Part shown: in pieces, positions 1-7,706 of the stretch
Numbering within the stretch: position 1 is the stretch's first letter
Layout of the letters: each line of letters starts with the position of its first letter
Assembly: GCA_951801655.1 (NCBI GenBank)
Contig: CATONV010000008.1
Location: forward strand, 1 to 55,251
Direction: 5' to 3'
Length of the DNA stretch: 55,251 nucleotides
DNA from: an uncultured Oscillospiraceae bacterium
GTDB taxonomy: Bacteria > Bacillota > Clostridia > Oscillospirales > Oscillospiraceae
Program-made: the position numbers and the translations under genes
The notes under the pieces: model-generated
What the model was told of the DNA's origin: nothing
Databases searched by the model: none
The model's input: the letters and a program-made list of their open reading frames with translations, nothing else

Positions 1-782
1 ACCTGGAGGACATCGCCGCCCCCCGGTGCTTTGAGATCGAGCGGAAGCTGAAAGAGCTGTGCGACATTCCTGTGTTCCACGACGACCAGCACGGTACTGC
101 CATTATTGTGCTGGCCGGGCTGACCAATGCCCTGCGGCTGGTGGGGAAGAAAAAGGAGGAGGTCCGGGTGGTCTTTTCCGGGGCTGGCTCCGCCGCTATC
201 TCCATTACAAAGCTGCTCCTGCTGGCCGGGTTTACCGACATTACCCTGGTGGACAGGTTCGGCGCGGTGTATGAGGGCTGTGACCAGCTGAACTGGGCTC
301 AGCAGGAGATCGCCAGGGTGACCAACCGGGACAGGCGGCAGGGCACGCTGGCCGATATGATGAGAGGGGCCGATGTGTTTGTTGGGGTCTCCGCCCCCAA
401 TCTGGTGACCCCGGAGATGGTGTCCACTATGAATCAGGACGCTATTGTCTTTGCCTGCGCCAACCCCACCCCGGAGATTTTCCCCGACGACGCCAGGGCG
501 GGCGGCGCCCGGGTGGTGGCCACCGGCCGCAGCGACTACCCCAACCAGATCAACAACGTGCTGGCCTTCCCGGGGTTGTTCCGGGGGGCGCTGGACGTCC
601 GGGCCAGCGATATCAACGAGGAGATGAAGCTGGCCGCCGCCCGCGCCCTGTCCGAACTCATCTCTGACGAGGAGCTGCGGAACGACTACATCATCCCCCA
701 GGCCTTCGACCCCAGGGTGGGCCCTGCCGTGGCCAAGGCTGTGGCCGAGGCCGCCCGGAAATCTGGCGTGGCGAGACTTTAA
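1..782 (+). CDS. NAD(P)-dependent malic enzyme, 3' part
   Basis: Oxidative decarboxylation of malate to pyruvate in the cytoplasm. The gene is cut by the window edge: the frame is open from base 3 to the stop at 782 (about 259 residues), so the ATG at 72 is only an internal Met-free valine/phenylalanine region and not a start. The segment before it reads EDIAAPRCFEIERKL and then FHDDQHGTA, the conserved malic-enzyme signature leading into the NAD-binding domain. GAGSAAISI (near codon 62 of the visible part) is the Rossmann nucleotide-binding loop, and FACANPTPEI and ATGRSDYPNQINN are typical C-terminal motifs. The family is normally about 380-400 residues, so roughly two thirds is visible. 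Cofactor preference cannot be read from this fragment. Confidence 0.93.
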   Translation, partial: LEDIAAPRCFEIERKLKELCDIPVFHDDQHGTAIIVLAGLTNALRLVGKKKEEVRVVFSGAGSAAISITKLLLLAGFTDITLVDRFGAVYEGCDQLNWAQQEIARVTNRDRRQGTLADMMRGADVFVGVSAPNLVTPEMVSTMNQDAIVFACANPTPEIFPDDARAGGARVVATGRSDYPNQINNVLAFPGLFRGALDVRASDINEEMKLAAARALSELISDEELRNDYIIPQAFDPRVGPAVAKAVAEAARKSGVARL

Positions 783-823
783 CCGACGGTTCAGCGGAAA
801 GGCGAAACAAAGGTGGTGTTGGA

Positions 824-1171
824 ATGTTTCACGAAATTTGCATCTACGAGGCAAAAATTGATAAACAGGATGAAATTGAAGCTTTAATGAAAGAGGTTGC
901 CGCCTTCTACCGTTCACAGCCCGGAGTGATTGATGTGAAATACATCAAACGTACACACCGGCAAGAGAGCTTTAACGCCGTCAAAGAGGGAAAACCGCCC
1001 ATTCGCCTGACAAAATGGGTGGGCAAGGTCACCTACATTCTGCACTGGACCCTTGAAGACGAAGAAGCCCATGTCCGTGTTTCAAAGCTTGGTCTGGAGC
1101 TGTTTTACAAAAGATGGAATCGCTGCTTAACCACAATGCCCAAAATTTTGCTGGGCGAGGATATCGTGTAA
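824..1171 (+). CDS. small protein, probable dimeric alpha-beta barrel
   Basis: A 115-residue cytoplasmic protein preceded by AAAGGTGGTG at a normal distance from the ATG. The pattern EICIYEAKIDKQDEIEALMKEV followed by FYRSQPGVIDVKYIKR looks like the ferredoxin-like fold of antibiotic-biosynthesis-monooxygenase / dimeric alpha-beta barrel proteins (inference from pattern, no catalytic residue identified). It lies 41 bases after the malic enzyme gene and 20 bases before a dihydrofolate-reductase-like gene, on the same strand. No specific function can be assigned. Confidence 0.7.
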   Translation: MFHEICIYEAKIDKQDEIEALMKEVAAFYRSQPGVIDVKYIKRTHRQESFNAVKEGKPPIRLTKWVGKVTYILHWTLEDEEAHVRVSKLGLELFYKRWNRCLTTMPKILLGEDIV

Positions 1172-1191
1172 CACACGTGAAAGGAGAGACC

Positions 1192-1716
1192 ATGAGTATA
1201 TTTTTCTACGGCTGTGTCACCTTGGACGGCTATCTGGCCGACAAAAATCACGGCCTGTCCTGGCTCCACGAGACGGGCAGCCCAGAGGAAACGGACTGCG
1301 ACCGCTTTTACAGTGCGATGGACGTTACTATCATGGGCAAACGGACCTTTGAGGAGATCGCCCAACTGGAGGACGCCGCCAGCGTTTACCCCACCACGGA
1401 GAACTATGTTTTCACCCACGCTGACAGCCTGCCCCAGGCGGGGTTCGTCCCGGTTAGGGGAGACGTTGCGGAGTTTGTGGCAAGGCTGGAACCGGACAAA
1501 AATATCTGGATCGTGGGCGGGAACACCATCCTGGCCCCGCTGTTGGAGAGGGACATGGTGGACCATCTGATTGTCCAGGTCGCCCCCGTGCTGCTGGGGG
1601 AGGGCATTCCCCTGTTTACCCAGAAGGAGGGACAGATGCGGTTCCGCCTGGACGAGGTAAAGCGGTATGGGCAGTTCGCGGAGTTGATTTTCAGCCGAAG
1701 CGAACATGAAGTATGA
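1192..1716 (+). CDS. dihydrofolate reductase family (RibD C-terminal-like) protein
   Basis: A 174-residue protein of the RibD C-terminal / YwjB type, which share the NADPH-binding fold of dihydrofolate reductase. Family marks: the N-terminal YGCVTLDGYLAD strand-turn, VTIMGKRTFEE, and IWIVGGNTILAPLL with the GG nucleotide-binding turn, then a C-terminal strand with VAPVLLGEGIPLF. The start at 1192 is chosen because AAAGGAGAGACC precedes it; an in-frame ATG at 1114 lies inside the previous gene. The reaction is probably NADPH-dependent reduction of an unknown pterin- or ribityl-type substrate; a true folate role is unlikely without other folate genes nearby. The last 11 bases contain a possible upstream start of the next gene. 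Confidence 0.85.
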   Translation: MSIFFYGCVTLDGYLADKNHGLSWLHETGSPEETDCDRFYSAMDVTIMGKRTFEEIAQLEDAASVYPTTENYVFTHADSLPQAGFVPVRGDVAEFVARLEPDKNIWIVGGNTILAPLLERDMVDHLIVQVAPVLLGEGIPLFTQKEGQMRFRLDEVKRYGQFAELIFSRSEHEV

Positions 1717-1726
1717 GGCGCGCCGG

Positions 1727-2377
1727 ATGGAACATCTTTTCAAAAAAATCGACACCCAGGGGATCACCTATTTAGAGACACTGTCCGGAAGCCGTGAATG
1801 GTACTGGGGCACGGACTACATACACGGCGACCTGTATGAGGCGGAGGAGCTGTTCCGGGATGGGCACCCTGTGAACCGAAACAAGCTGCTGTTCGTCCAT
1901 GACCCGGATGGAACGGTGGTCCAGCCGGTCATTGCGCAGAAGGGTCAGTATCTGGGGCGTCCAATCTGTTATGAGGGCAGGATCGCAATCCTGATGGTTG
2001 ATTTCCCCGCCGGGCAGATTATTGTCATACAGTTTGACGGCGCGCTGGAGAACATGATAGAGAGGACTGAGATTCCCCTGTCCGCAGTGAAGAACTGCTA
2101 CAATCTGATGCTGGAAACCGCGCCGCTGATGGTGACGCGGCAGGGGAACGAGGATACCTTTCAAATTCTGTGGCCGGAACAGGTATCTTTTGAAATCGGC
2201 GAGAGGGAATCCTTCTGGATTCGGCATGGAGACAAACTGTATTTTTCCACATGGCAGGAGGAACCGGAGTATCGGGAGGAGATCATTGTGCGGAAACTGG
2301 AGACGGGGGAGATCATCGACCGTTTTCCAGGGGTCTCTATGACTATGCCGGACGGCCGGTTGTGGGTTTTAACCTGA
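1727..2377 (+). CDS. hypothetical protein, 216 aa
   Basis: I do not recognise this protein. It is soluble, acidic and rich in beta-strand-like segments (for example PVIAQKGQYLGRPICYEGRI and EREEIIVRKLETGEII-type stretches), without signal peptide, membrane helix or Cys cluster. The start at 1727 is favoured by GAGG eight bases upstream; an in-frame ATG at 1706 would overlap the preceding reductase by 11 bases and has a poor ribosome site. It is the last gene before the T-box promoter at 2396 and is probably co-transcribed with the two genes before it. Confidence 0.7.
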   Translation: MEHLFKKIDTQGITYLETLSGSREWYWGTDYIHGDLYEAEELFRDGHPVNRNKLLFVHDPDGTVVQPVIAQKGQYLGRPICYEGRIAILMVDFPAGQIIVIQFDGALENMIERTEIPLSAVKNCYNLMLETAPLMVTRQGNEDTFQILWPEQVSFEIGERESFWIRHGDKLYFSTWQEEPEYREEIIVRKLETGEIIDRFPGVSMTMPDGRLWVLT

Positions 2378-2395
2378 AAATGCTCTGATTTCCGG

Positions 2396-2424
2396 TTGAC
2401 AAAGAAACAAAACTGTGGTAGAGT
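2396..2424 (+). promoter_or_regulatory. sigma-A promoter of the T-box operon
   Basis: TTGACA (2396-2401), 17-base spacer, TAGAGT (2419-2424). It starts 19 bases after the upstream stop codon and would place the transcript start near 2431, just before the conserved first elements of the T-box leader. Confidence 0.75.
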
Positions 2425-2429
2425 GTGTG

Positions 2430-2695
2430 TCACTGCGACGAAAAGGACAAGTAGCGCCGCGATTTCCCGCACAGAGAGCCCTTGGGTTGGTGGAACAGGG
2501 GAGGGGAGCGCCGTGTGAATACCCCTTGGAGCAGCCGCCCGAACCGCAAAGGCGCAGTAGGGGACAGGCCGGGGAGCGCCCGTTACCGCGCCGGAGCCAC
2601 GAGCTCCACGAGGTCCGTCCCGCGAGGGGCGGGCGAACCAGAGGTGGTACCGCGTCATGACGCCCTCTGTCCGATTTTCGGGCAGAGGGTTTTTT
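2430..2695 (+). ncRNA. T-box leader, predicted tyrosine-specific
   Basis: A tRNA-sensing leader RNA. Visible elements in order: the AGAGAG bulge motif with the GGTTGGTGGAA distal loop (2471-2495), the specifier loop GTGTGAATACCCC with TAC at 2520-2522 followed by TTGGAG, and the T-box proper, GGTGGTACCGCG (2643-2654), whose TGGT would pair with the ACCA end of a tRNA with A at the discriminator position. A terminator hairpin with a T run closes it. The specifier reads as tyrosine, which agrees with tyrS being the second gene of the operon. Uncharged tRNA-Tyr is expected to stabilise the antiterminator. The call of T-box is firm; the specifier assignment rests on the conserved GAA-NNN-C context and is less certain. 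Confidence 0.88.
2663..2695 (+). terminator. T-box regulatory terminator
   Basis: Ten-base stem CCCTCTGTCC / GGGCAGAGGG (2663-2672 with 2680-2689, one G-U pair) followed by six T. It competes with the antiterminator that contains the T-box sequence just upstream. Confidence 0.9.
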
Positions 2696-2712
2696 GTAAG
2701 GAAGTGATTGTT

Positions 2713-3564
2713 TTGTCAGCGCGTCAACGGGGAACGCTGTTTGTGTTCCTGGCCGCTGTACTGTACAGCATTGGGGGATTGTGCATTAAATTGATCCCCT
2801 GGGGCGGCATGGCCATTAACGGCGGACGTACCGCCATTGCCTTGGCGGTAATCGGTCTGTATCTCCGACTGACCAACCATAAGCCGAAAATGAACCTGTG
2901 GGTTCTGGTGGGCGCGTTGTCTGTCTGCGGCACCAACACGCTGTTTTCCATCGCCAACAAGCTGACTACTGCGGGCAACACCATTGTGCTTCAATTTACC
3001 GCGCCCATCTTTGTGATTTTGTTCTCCATTTTGTTTTTTGGAAAAAAACCACAAAAATTGGATCTGATGGCCTGCGGTTTTGTGCTGGGCGGGGTACTGC
3101 TGTTTTTTGTTGACAGCTTGTCCGCCGGGGGAATGCTGGGAAATGTGACGGCCCTGCTGTCCGGGGTGGCCTACGCCGGGGTGTTTTTGATGAACGACAT
3201 GCCCGACAGCAACCCAATCTCCTCCGTCTTCTGGGGGGACGTGTTCAGCGCGGTGATAGGTCTGCCTTTTCTGGGATATGAGACGGACTTTTCCGGAAAG
3301 ACTTTGGCGGCCTTGCTGATTCTGGGGGTGTTTCAGGTGGCGGTGGCCTATATCCTGATGGTAGAAGGCCTGAAAACCACTCCGCCAGTCACGGCCAGCC
3401 TGGTGTCGGGCATCGAGCCGGTTCTCAATCCCGTTTTGGTGGCGGTGTTTTACCATGAGATGCTCGGCCCCGTGGCCCTGGTGGGGGCGATGATTGTGGT
3501 GGGCAGCGTAGTGCTGTATAATGTAATACTGACCCGGCAGACTGCGGAAGAATATCAAACCTAG
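2713..3564 (+). CDS. EamA-family (DMT) transporter under T-box control
   Basis: A 283-residue inner-membrane protein with about ten hydrophobic helices in two EamA halves (internal repeat, each with glycine-rich helices such as FVLGGVLLFF and VALVGAMIVVGSVVLY). Members of this family export or import amino acids and small metabolites. The start is taken as TTG at 2713 with AAGGAAGTG upstream; GTG at 2704 sits too close to that site, and reading further upstream runs into the T-box RNA. It lies between a leader read as Tyr-specific and tyrS with no terminator in between, so tyrosine or a related aromatic compound is the best substrate guess (inference from regulation only). Confidence 0.85.
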   Translation: MSARQRGTLFVFLAAVLYSIGGLCIKLIPWGGMAINGGRTAIALAVIGLYLRLTNHKPKMNLWVLVGALSVCGTNTLFSIANKLTTAGNTIVLQFTAPIFVILFSILFFGKKPQKLDLMACGFVLGGVLLFFVDSLSAGGMLGNVTALLSGVAYAGVFLMNDMPDSNPISSVFWGDVFSAVIGLPFLGYETDFSGKTLAALLILGVFQVAVAYILMVEGLKTTPPVTASLVSGIEPVLNPVLVAVFYHEMLGPVALVGAMIVVGSVVLYNVILTRQTAEEYQT

Positions 3565-3606
3565 GGCTGTGAGGCCCCTGCAATACAAGAAAGGAGAGGA
3601 AATACT

Positions 3607-4830
3607 ATGACCTGTTATGAGGAACTGAAGGCCCGCGGGCTCATTGCCCAGGTGACCAACGAAGAGGAAATTTCCAAGATGATAAACGAGGGGAAGGCGG
3701 TGTTTTACATCGGCTTTGACCCCACCGCCGACTCTCTCCACGTGGGCCACTTTATGGCCCTGTGCCTTATGAAGCGGCTGCAGATGGCGGGCAACCGGCC
3801 CATCGCCCTCATCGGGGGCGGCACCGGCATGATTGGCGACCCCTCCGGACGCACCGACATGCGCTCTATGATGACCGAGGAGACCATCCGCCACAACTGC
3901 GACTGCTTCAAGAAGCAGATGGAACGGTTTATTGAGTTTGGCGAGGACAAGGCCATGATGATTAACAACGCCGACTGGCTGCTCAAGCTGAATTATGTGG
4001 AGGTCCTGCGGGAGGTGGGGGCCTGCTTCTCGGTGAACAACATGCTCCGGGCCGAGTGCTACAAGCAGCGCATGGAGAAGGGCCTCAGCTTCCTGGAGTT
4101 CAACTATATGATTATGCAGTCCTACGACTTCTATTATCTGTTCCAGAACTACGGTTGCAACATGCAATTCGGCGGCGACGACCAGTGGTCCAACATGCTG
4201 GGGGGTACCGAGCTCATCCGCCGCAAGCTGAGCAAGGACGCCCACGCCATGACCATCACCCTGCTGCTCAACTCTGAGGGAAAAAAGATGGGCAAAACCG
4301 CCAAGGGCGCTGTTTGGCTGGACCCCAACAAGACCTCTCCCTATGAGTTCTACCAGTATTGGCGCAACGTGGGGGATGGAGATGTTCTCAAGTGCCTGCG
4401 GATGCTCACCTTCCTGCCCCTGGAGCAGATCGACGAAATGGACCGCTGGGAAGGCAGCCAGCTGAACACTGCCAAGGAAATTCTGGCCTTTGAGCTGACC
4501 AAGCTGGTCCACGGAGAGGAGGAGGCTGTCAAGGCCCAGGAAGCAGCCAAGGCCCTGTTCGTGGGAGGCGGCGATATGTCCAACGTGCCCACCACCCAAC
4601 TCACTGAGGCTGACCTCACCGACGGTGCCATCGGCGTGCTGGACCTGATGGTCAAATGCAAGCTGGCTCCCTCCAAGAAGGAGGCCCGCCGCCTGGTGGA
4701 ACAGGGCGGGGTAGAGGTCAACGGCGAGAAGGTAGACGCCGCAACCGTCAGCTACACCGCCGCCGACCTGTCCGGGGACGGCCTGATGCTGAAAAAGGGC
4801 AAAAAGGTGTATCACCGCGCCCATATGTAA
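3607..4830 (+). CDS. tyrS: tyrosyl-tRNA synthetase
   Basis: Charges tRNA-Tyr with tyrosine at the expense of ATP. The 407-residue length fits the bacterial TyrS family. The class I HIGH motif is HVGH (residues 45-48) and the KMSKS loop is KMGKT (227-231). [12 protein letters not shown] and [12 protein letters not shown] are tyrosine-binding signatures. The last 65 residues form an S4 RNA-binding domain ([17 protein letters not shown]). AGGAGAGG precedes the start. It follows the EamA gene by 42 bases with no terminator and should share the T-box leader. Confidence 0.97.
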   Translation: MTCYEELKARGLIAQVTNEEEISKMINEGKAVFYIGFDPTADSLHVGHFMALCLMKRLQMAGNRPIALIGGGTGMIGDPSGRTDMRSMMTEETIRHNCDCFKKQMERFIEFGEDKAMMINNADWLLKLNYVEVLREVGACFSVNNMLRAECYKQRMEKGLSFLEFNYMIMQSYDFYYLFQNYGCNMQFGGDDQWSNMLGGTELIRRKLSKDAHAMTITLLLNSEGKKMGKTAKGAVWLDPNKTSPYEFYQYWRNVGDGDVLKCLRMLTFLPLEQIDEMDRWEGSQLNTAKEILAFELTKLVHGEEEAVKAQEAAKALFVGGGDMSNVPTTQLTEADLTDGAIGVLDLMVKCKLAPSKKEARRLVEQGGVEVNGEKVDAATVSYTAADLSGDGLMLKKGKKVYHRAHM

Positions 4831-4837
4831 GAAAACC

Positions 4838-4872
4838 GGCCAGGGAGAGGTAATTTTCGCCTCTCTCTGGCC
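4838..4872 (+). terminator. hairpin after tyrS
   Basis: A 13-base stem (4838-4850 with 4860-4872, one G-U pair) and a 9-base loop, seven bases after the tyrS stop. There is no T run directly behind it, so it may act as a weak terminator or a 3'-end protecting hairpin. Confidence 0.6.
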
Positions 4873-4943
4873 TGATCTGGAGGAAAAATTTTGAATTGTG
4901 ATCTCTAAGTCGAGAACAGAAACGGATTACTTTTCTCGCTCTG

Positions 4944-4972
4944 TTGACCGGACCAGGAAATCGTGTTATACT
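4944..4972 (+). promoter_or_regulatory. sigma-A promoter of the tyrosine recombinase gene
   Basis: TTGACC (4944-4949), 17-base spacer, TATACT (4967-4972). Transcription would start near 4979, giving a leader of about 125 bases before the recombinase start at 5104. Confidence 0.8.
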
Positions 4973-5003
4973 GCTTCAAAACAGGAACAAGAAAGGGGGG
5001 ACG

Positions 5004-5094
5004 GCAGTTCCTCAAATTGATTTGCATTATTAGGTCAACAAAATAAAAATTTTGTTGACCTGAATGGAGGCTGAACCTCTATTTTGAGGACTGC
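5004..5094 (+). promoter_or_regulatory. nested stem in recombinase leader, SD-sequestering
   Basis: Two nested inverted repeats. The outer one pairs 5004-5016 with 5083-5094 (12 pairs, one bulged T); the inner is the perfect 13-base repeat 5032-5044 / 5049-5061. The only plausible Shine-Dalgarno for the recombinase, GAGG at 5086-5089, is inside the outer stem, 14 bases before the ATG. As RNA this would hide the ribosome site; as DNA the inner part looks like a recombinase or regulator binding dyad. The function is inferred from pairing alone. Confidence 0.6.
5033..5060. repeat. 28-bp dif-like dyad, copy 1
   Basis: Two perfectly inverted 11-base arms, GGTCAACAAAA and its complement, around a 6-base AT-only centre. 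11-6-11 is the architecture of Xer recombination (dif) sites, and the right arm TTTTGTTGACC loosely resembles the XerD-side arm of known dif sites. It lies 43 bases upstream of a Xer-type recombinase gene. A related copy is at 50191-50218. It could instead be a regulator operator or only a stem in the leader RNA. Confidence 0.5.
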
Positions 5095-5103
5095 AAGCCG
5101 TTT

Positions 5104-6093
5104 ATGGACTACCGCACCGAAACGCCGCCTATTCTTCGGGAATTTCTGGTCTACCACGAGACCATCCAGGGACATTCCCGAAAAACAGTCGACGAATATT
5201 ATTTAGACCTGCGAAACTTTTTCCGTTTTCTCAAGAAAAACAGAAATTTGGTTCCTCAAAGCATTGCGTTGGAAGACATCTCCATCGACGATGTTGATCT
5301 GACTTTGGTGCAGGACATTACATTGACAGAGATCTATTCCTACATGAACTACTTGTCTCGGGACCGCGGCCTGAACAATACGTCTCGGGCCCGTAAAGTG
5401 GCCACCATTCGGTCGTTCTATAAGTACCTGACTAATAAAGCCAAGCTGCTTAAGACCAATCCGGTCCAGGATCTGGACTCACCCAGATTGAAAAAATCCC
5501 TGCCAAAATATCTGAACTTAGACGAGAGTATGGAGCTTCTGGACAGTGTGGACGGAAAAAATTCTACCCGTGATTACTGTATTCTGACATTGTTTCTCAA
5601 CTGCGGCCTGCGTATCTCTGAACTGGTTGGGCTGAACAAAACAGATGTTCGGGACGATCAGCTGCGGGTACTGGGCAAGGGTGGCAAGGAGAGAATCCTC
5701 TACCTCAACGACGCCTGCCAGCAGGCACTGGAGAATTGGCTCACTGAGAGGGACACCCTTACTCTGGTGGATCAGAATGCCCTGTTCGTCACGCTTCAAA
5801 ACCGGCGGCGGATCTCCACCGCAGCAGTCCACAAGCTGGTGAAAAAGCATCTGACTGCCGCCGGGCTGGACAGTACCCAGTATTCCTCCCACAAGCTGCG
5901 CCACACCGCCGCCACCCTGATGCTGCAAAACGGCGTGGACGTGCGTACCCTCCAGGAAGTGCTGGGCCACGATCATCTGAACACCACCCAGATTTACACC
6001 CATGTGGACAACGAAGACCTGCGTGTTGCCGCCCGGGCCAATCCCCTGGCAAAGGTTCGGAAAAAACGTCAAAAAGAGAAATCAGGCGGCTGA
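5104..6093 (+). CDS. Xer-type tyrosine recombinase
   Basis: Site-specific recombinase of 329 residues. The N-terminal SAM-like core-binding domain (about residues 10-115) is followed by the catalytic domain with all key residues in place: R170 (GLRISEL), K192 (GKGGKE), H263 and R266 (HKLRH), H289 (LGHDH) and the nucleophile Y298 (QIYTH). This is the XerC/XerD layout, slightly longer than the usual 295-300 residues. A second Xer gene (xerD) is at 15663, so this may be the XerC partner or a single-site recombinase. The start at 5104 has only GAGG at long spacing, held in a predicted stem. A dif-like dyad lies just upstream. Confidence 0.93.
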   Translation: MDYRTETPPILREFLVYHETIQGHSRKTVDEYYLDLRNFFRFLKKNRNLVPQSIALEDISIDDVDLTLVQDITLTEIYSYMNYLSRDRGLNNTSRARKVATIRSFYKYLTNKAKLLKTNPVQDLDSPRLKKSLPKYLNLDESMELLDSVDGKNSTRDYCILTLFLNCGLRISELVGLNKTDVRDDQLRVLGKGGKERILYLNDACQQALENWLTERDTLTLVDQNALFVTLQNRRRISTAAVHKLVKKHLTAAGLDSTQYSSHKLRHTAATLMLQNGVDVRTLQEVLGHDHLNTTQIYTHVDNEDLRVAARANPLAKVRKKRQKEKSGG

Positions 6094-6118
6094 TTCTACA
6101 AAAGAGGAGAGGTTTTAT

Positions 6119-6469
6119 ATGTATGAGATTTATTTTTCCATTGTCATGCTGGCCCCCGCAGCTATGCTGATTGTGGGGCTGATGTGGAAAATTTCCCCTC
6201 CCCCCTACCAGTCCAAGGGTCTGGCTTACAGCACGGAGATCACCCGAAAGAATCCGGATGCCTGGGCCGCAGCCCACCGCCACTGTGCCAGGCTGTGGAT
6301 GCGCACGGGTATCATCAGCGGCGGGGCCAGCGCCTTTTTGATGATCCTTTTTAAGGAAAACTATTCCGTCTTTTGGATGTGGCTCATTGTCGGCCAGATG
6401 GCGCTGTTTTGTGTGTCAGTGTTTATGATCGACCTGTTGCTGAAAAATCAATTTGACGGCGACCAATGA
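6119..6469 (+). CDS. small membrane protein, SdpI-like
   Basis: A 116-residue protein with three predicted membrane helices (about residues 5-25, 63-82 and 85-108). The central stretch RKNPDAWAAAHRHCARLW resembles the conserved NP-x-W-x-x-A-x-R-x-x-x-x-LW segment of SdpI/YhfL-type membrane proteins, some of which give immunity to the SDP toxin (family knowledge). The start at 6119 follows GAGGAGAGG by seven bases. The gene follows the recombinase by 25 bases and ends at a convergent terminator. The specific role is unknown. Confidence 0.72.
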   Translation: MYEIYFSIVMLAPAAMLIVGLMWKISPPPYQSKGLAYSTEITRKNPDAWAAAHRHCARLWMRTGIISGGASAFLMILFKENYSVFWMWLIVGQMALFCVSVFMIDLLLKNQFDGDQ

Positions 6470-6470
6470 A

Positions 6471-6500
6471 AAACCGCCTGTCCAACCGGACAGGCGGTTT
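6471..6500. terminator. bidirectional terminator
   Basis: Perfect 13-base stem (6471-6483 with 6488-6500), AACC loop, with A and T runs on both flanks. It lies between the convergent SdpI-like and DUF362 genes. Confidence 0.92.
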
Positions 6501-6504
6501 TCCT

Positions 6505-7635
6505 TTACACTTCAATCAGCTCATAGCTTCGACAGCCCAGACCGATTTTTTCCGCGTGCTCCAGACAGCTGCGCCACTCAGACTCCGGAGTAGAGTTGGT
6601 AAAGTGGTCGTGGTGATCGTGGAAATTGGGGTCGGCCAAGTGCCGGGCCAGCTGACTGCCCGGCATAGGTTCGGCAGCCAGACATGCGTCCACGCAGGCC
6701 TGATCCAGGGCCAGTGGGTCAGTGGACACGAACATCCCCAGATTAGGCAGGATGGGTACGTCGTTCTCTCCATGGCAGTCGCAGTTGGGAGATACGTCCA
6801 CAATCAGGGAGATGTGGAATTGGGGCCGACCGGCCACCACGGCTTTTGTGTATTCCGCCATGCGGCAGTTCAGGGCCGCCTGGGCGTTGTCATTGACGAA
6901 ATAGATGGCGTCGAAGTTGCAGGCGCCCAAGCAGCGTCCGCAGCCTACGCAGTGCTCCGAATCCACGGACATTTTCATGGTCTCCTCATGAAAAACCAGT
7001 CCGCTGTTCGCGCACTCCCGCTGACAGCGGCGGCAGCCCCGGCAGGACTCGGTATTGATTCTTGGTTTGCCGCTGGCATGCTGCTCCTTTTTGCCCGCCC
7101 GGGAGCCGCAGCCCATTCCAATATTTTTGATGGTCCCGCCGAAACCGGTCATCTCGTGGCCCTTAAAGTGTGTCAGGCTGATGAAGACATCGGCGTCCAT
7201 AATGGCCCGGCCGATCTTGGCCTCGGTAACATACTCGCCTCCTTCTACAGGGATGGCCACGTCGTCCGTCCCCTTCAGTCCGTCTCCGATGAGAATGGGA
7301 CAGCCCACTGTAAGCGGGGTGAAACCGTTCTCCCAAGCGCACTCCAGATGCTCCAGAGCGTTTTTGCGGCTGCCGGGATACATGGTGTTGCAGTCGGTGA
7401 GGAAGGGTTTTCCACCTAGCTCCTTCACCACGTCCACCACGGCGCGGGCATAGTTGGGCCGCAGGAAGCTTACGTTGCCCAGTTCACCAAAGTGCATTTT
7501 AATGGCTACAAATTTGCCTTCCAGATCCAAGTTTTGAATACCGGCCCGCTTGATTAGCTTTTTCAGCTTGGCGGGCAGACCGTCGCCAAAGGCCTGGGTG
7601 TGAAAATCGGTAAAATAAACCTTTGCTTTCTCCAT
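6505..7635 (-). CDS. DUF362 protein with two 4Fe-4S clusters
   Basis: A 376-residue iron-sulfur protein. The N-terminal DUF362 region (about 1-185, with VAIKMHFGELGN and LTHFKGHEMTGFGGTIKNI) precedes a ferredoxin module with two CxxCxxCxxxC sets: CRGCRRCQREC (near 205) and CVGCGRCLGAC (near 235). The remainder returns to a DUF362-like segment. Such proteins are common in anaerobes and are thought to handle electron transfer, but no substrate is known. A good AAGGAGC site precedes the ATG at 7635. It is the last gene of the minus-strand run and has its own intergenic space of 71 bases upstream. Confidence 0.88.
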   Translation of the reverse strand: MEKAKVYFTDFHTQAFGDGLPAKLKKLIKRAGIQNLDLEGKFVAIKMHFGELGNVSFLRPNYARAVVDVVKELGGKPFLTDCNTMYPGSRKNALEHLECAWENGFTPLTVGCPILIGDGLKGTDDVAIPVEGGEYVTEAKIGRAIMDADVFISLTHFKGHEMTGFGGTIKNIGMGCGSRAGKKEQHASGKPRINTESCRGCRRCQRECANSGLVFHEETMKMSVDSEHCVGCGRCLGACNFDAIYFVNDNAQAALNCRMAEYTKAVVAGRPQFHISLIVDVSPNCDCHGENDVPILPNLGMFVSTDPLALDQACVDACLAAEPMPGSQLARHLADPNFHDHHDHFTNSTPESEWRSCLEHAEKIGLGCRSYELIEV

Positions 7636-7706
7636 GATCGAAGCTCCTTCTTAGTAGATGTATCTGAACTATATCATATGAAGTACCCTTTAAGTCAAGG
7701 GGAAAG

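Noticed and set aside
2716-4824. Minus-strand open frame of about 700 codons
   Set aside because: It is the antisense of the EamA and tyrS genes, both with strong family motifs and ribosome sites; the minus frame has a His/Gly/Gln-rich composition typical of shadow frames.
7640-7700. Promoter for the DUF362 gene
   Set aside because: TTGACT and several TAT-rich hexamers are present, but no pair has acceptable spacing, so no site was annotated.
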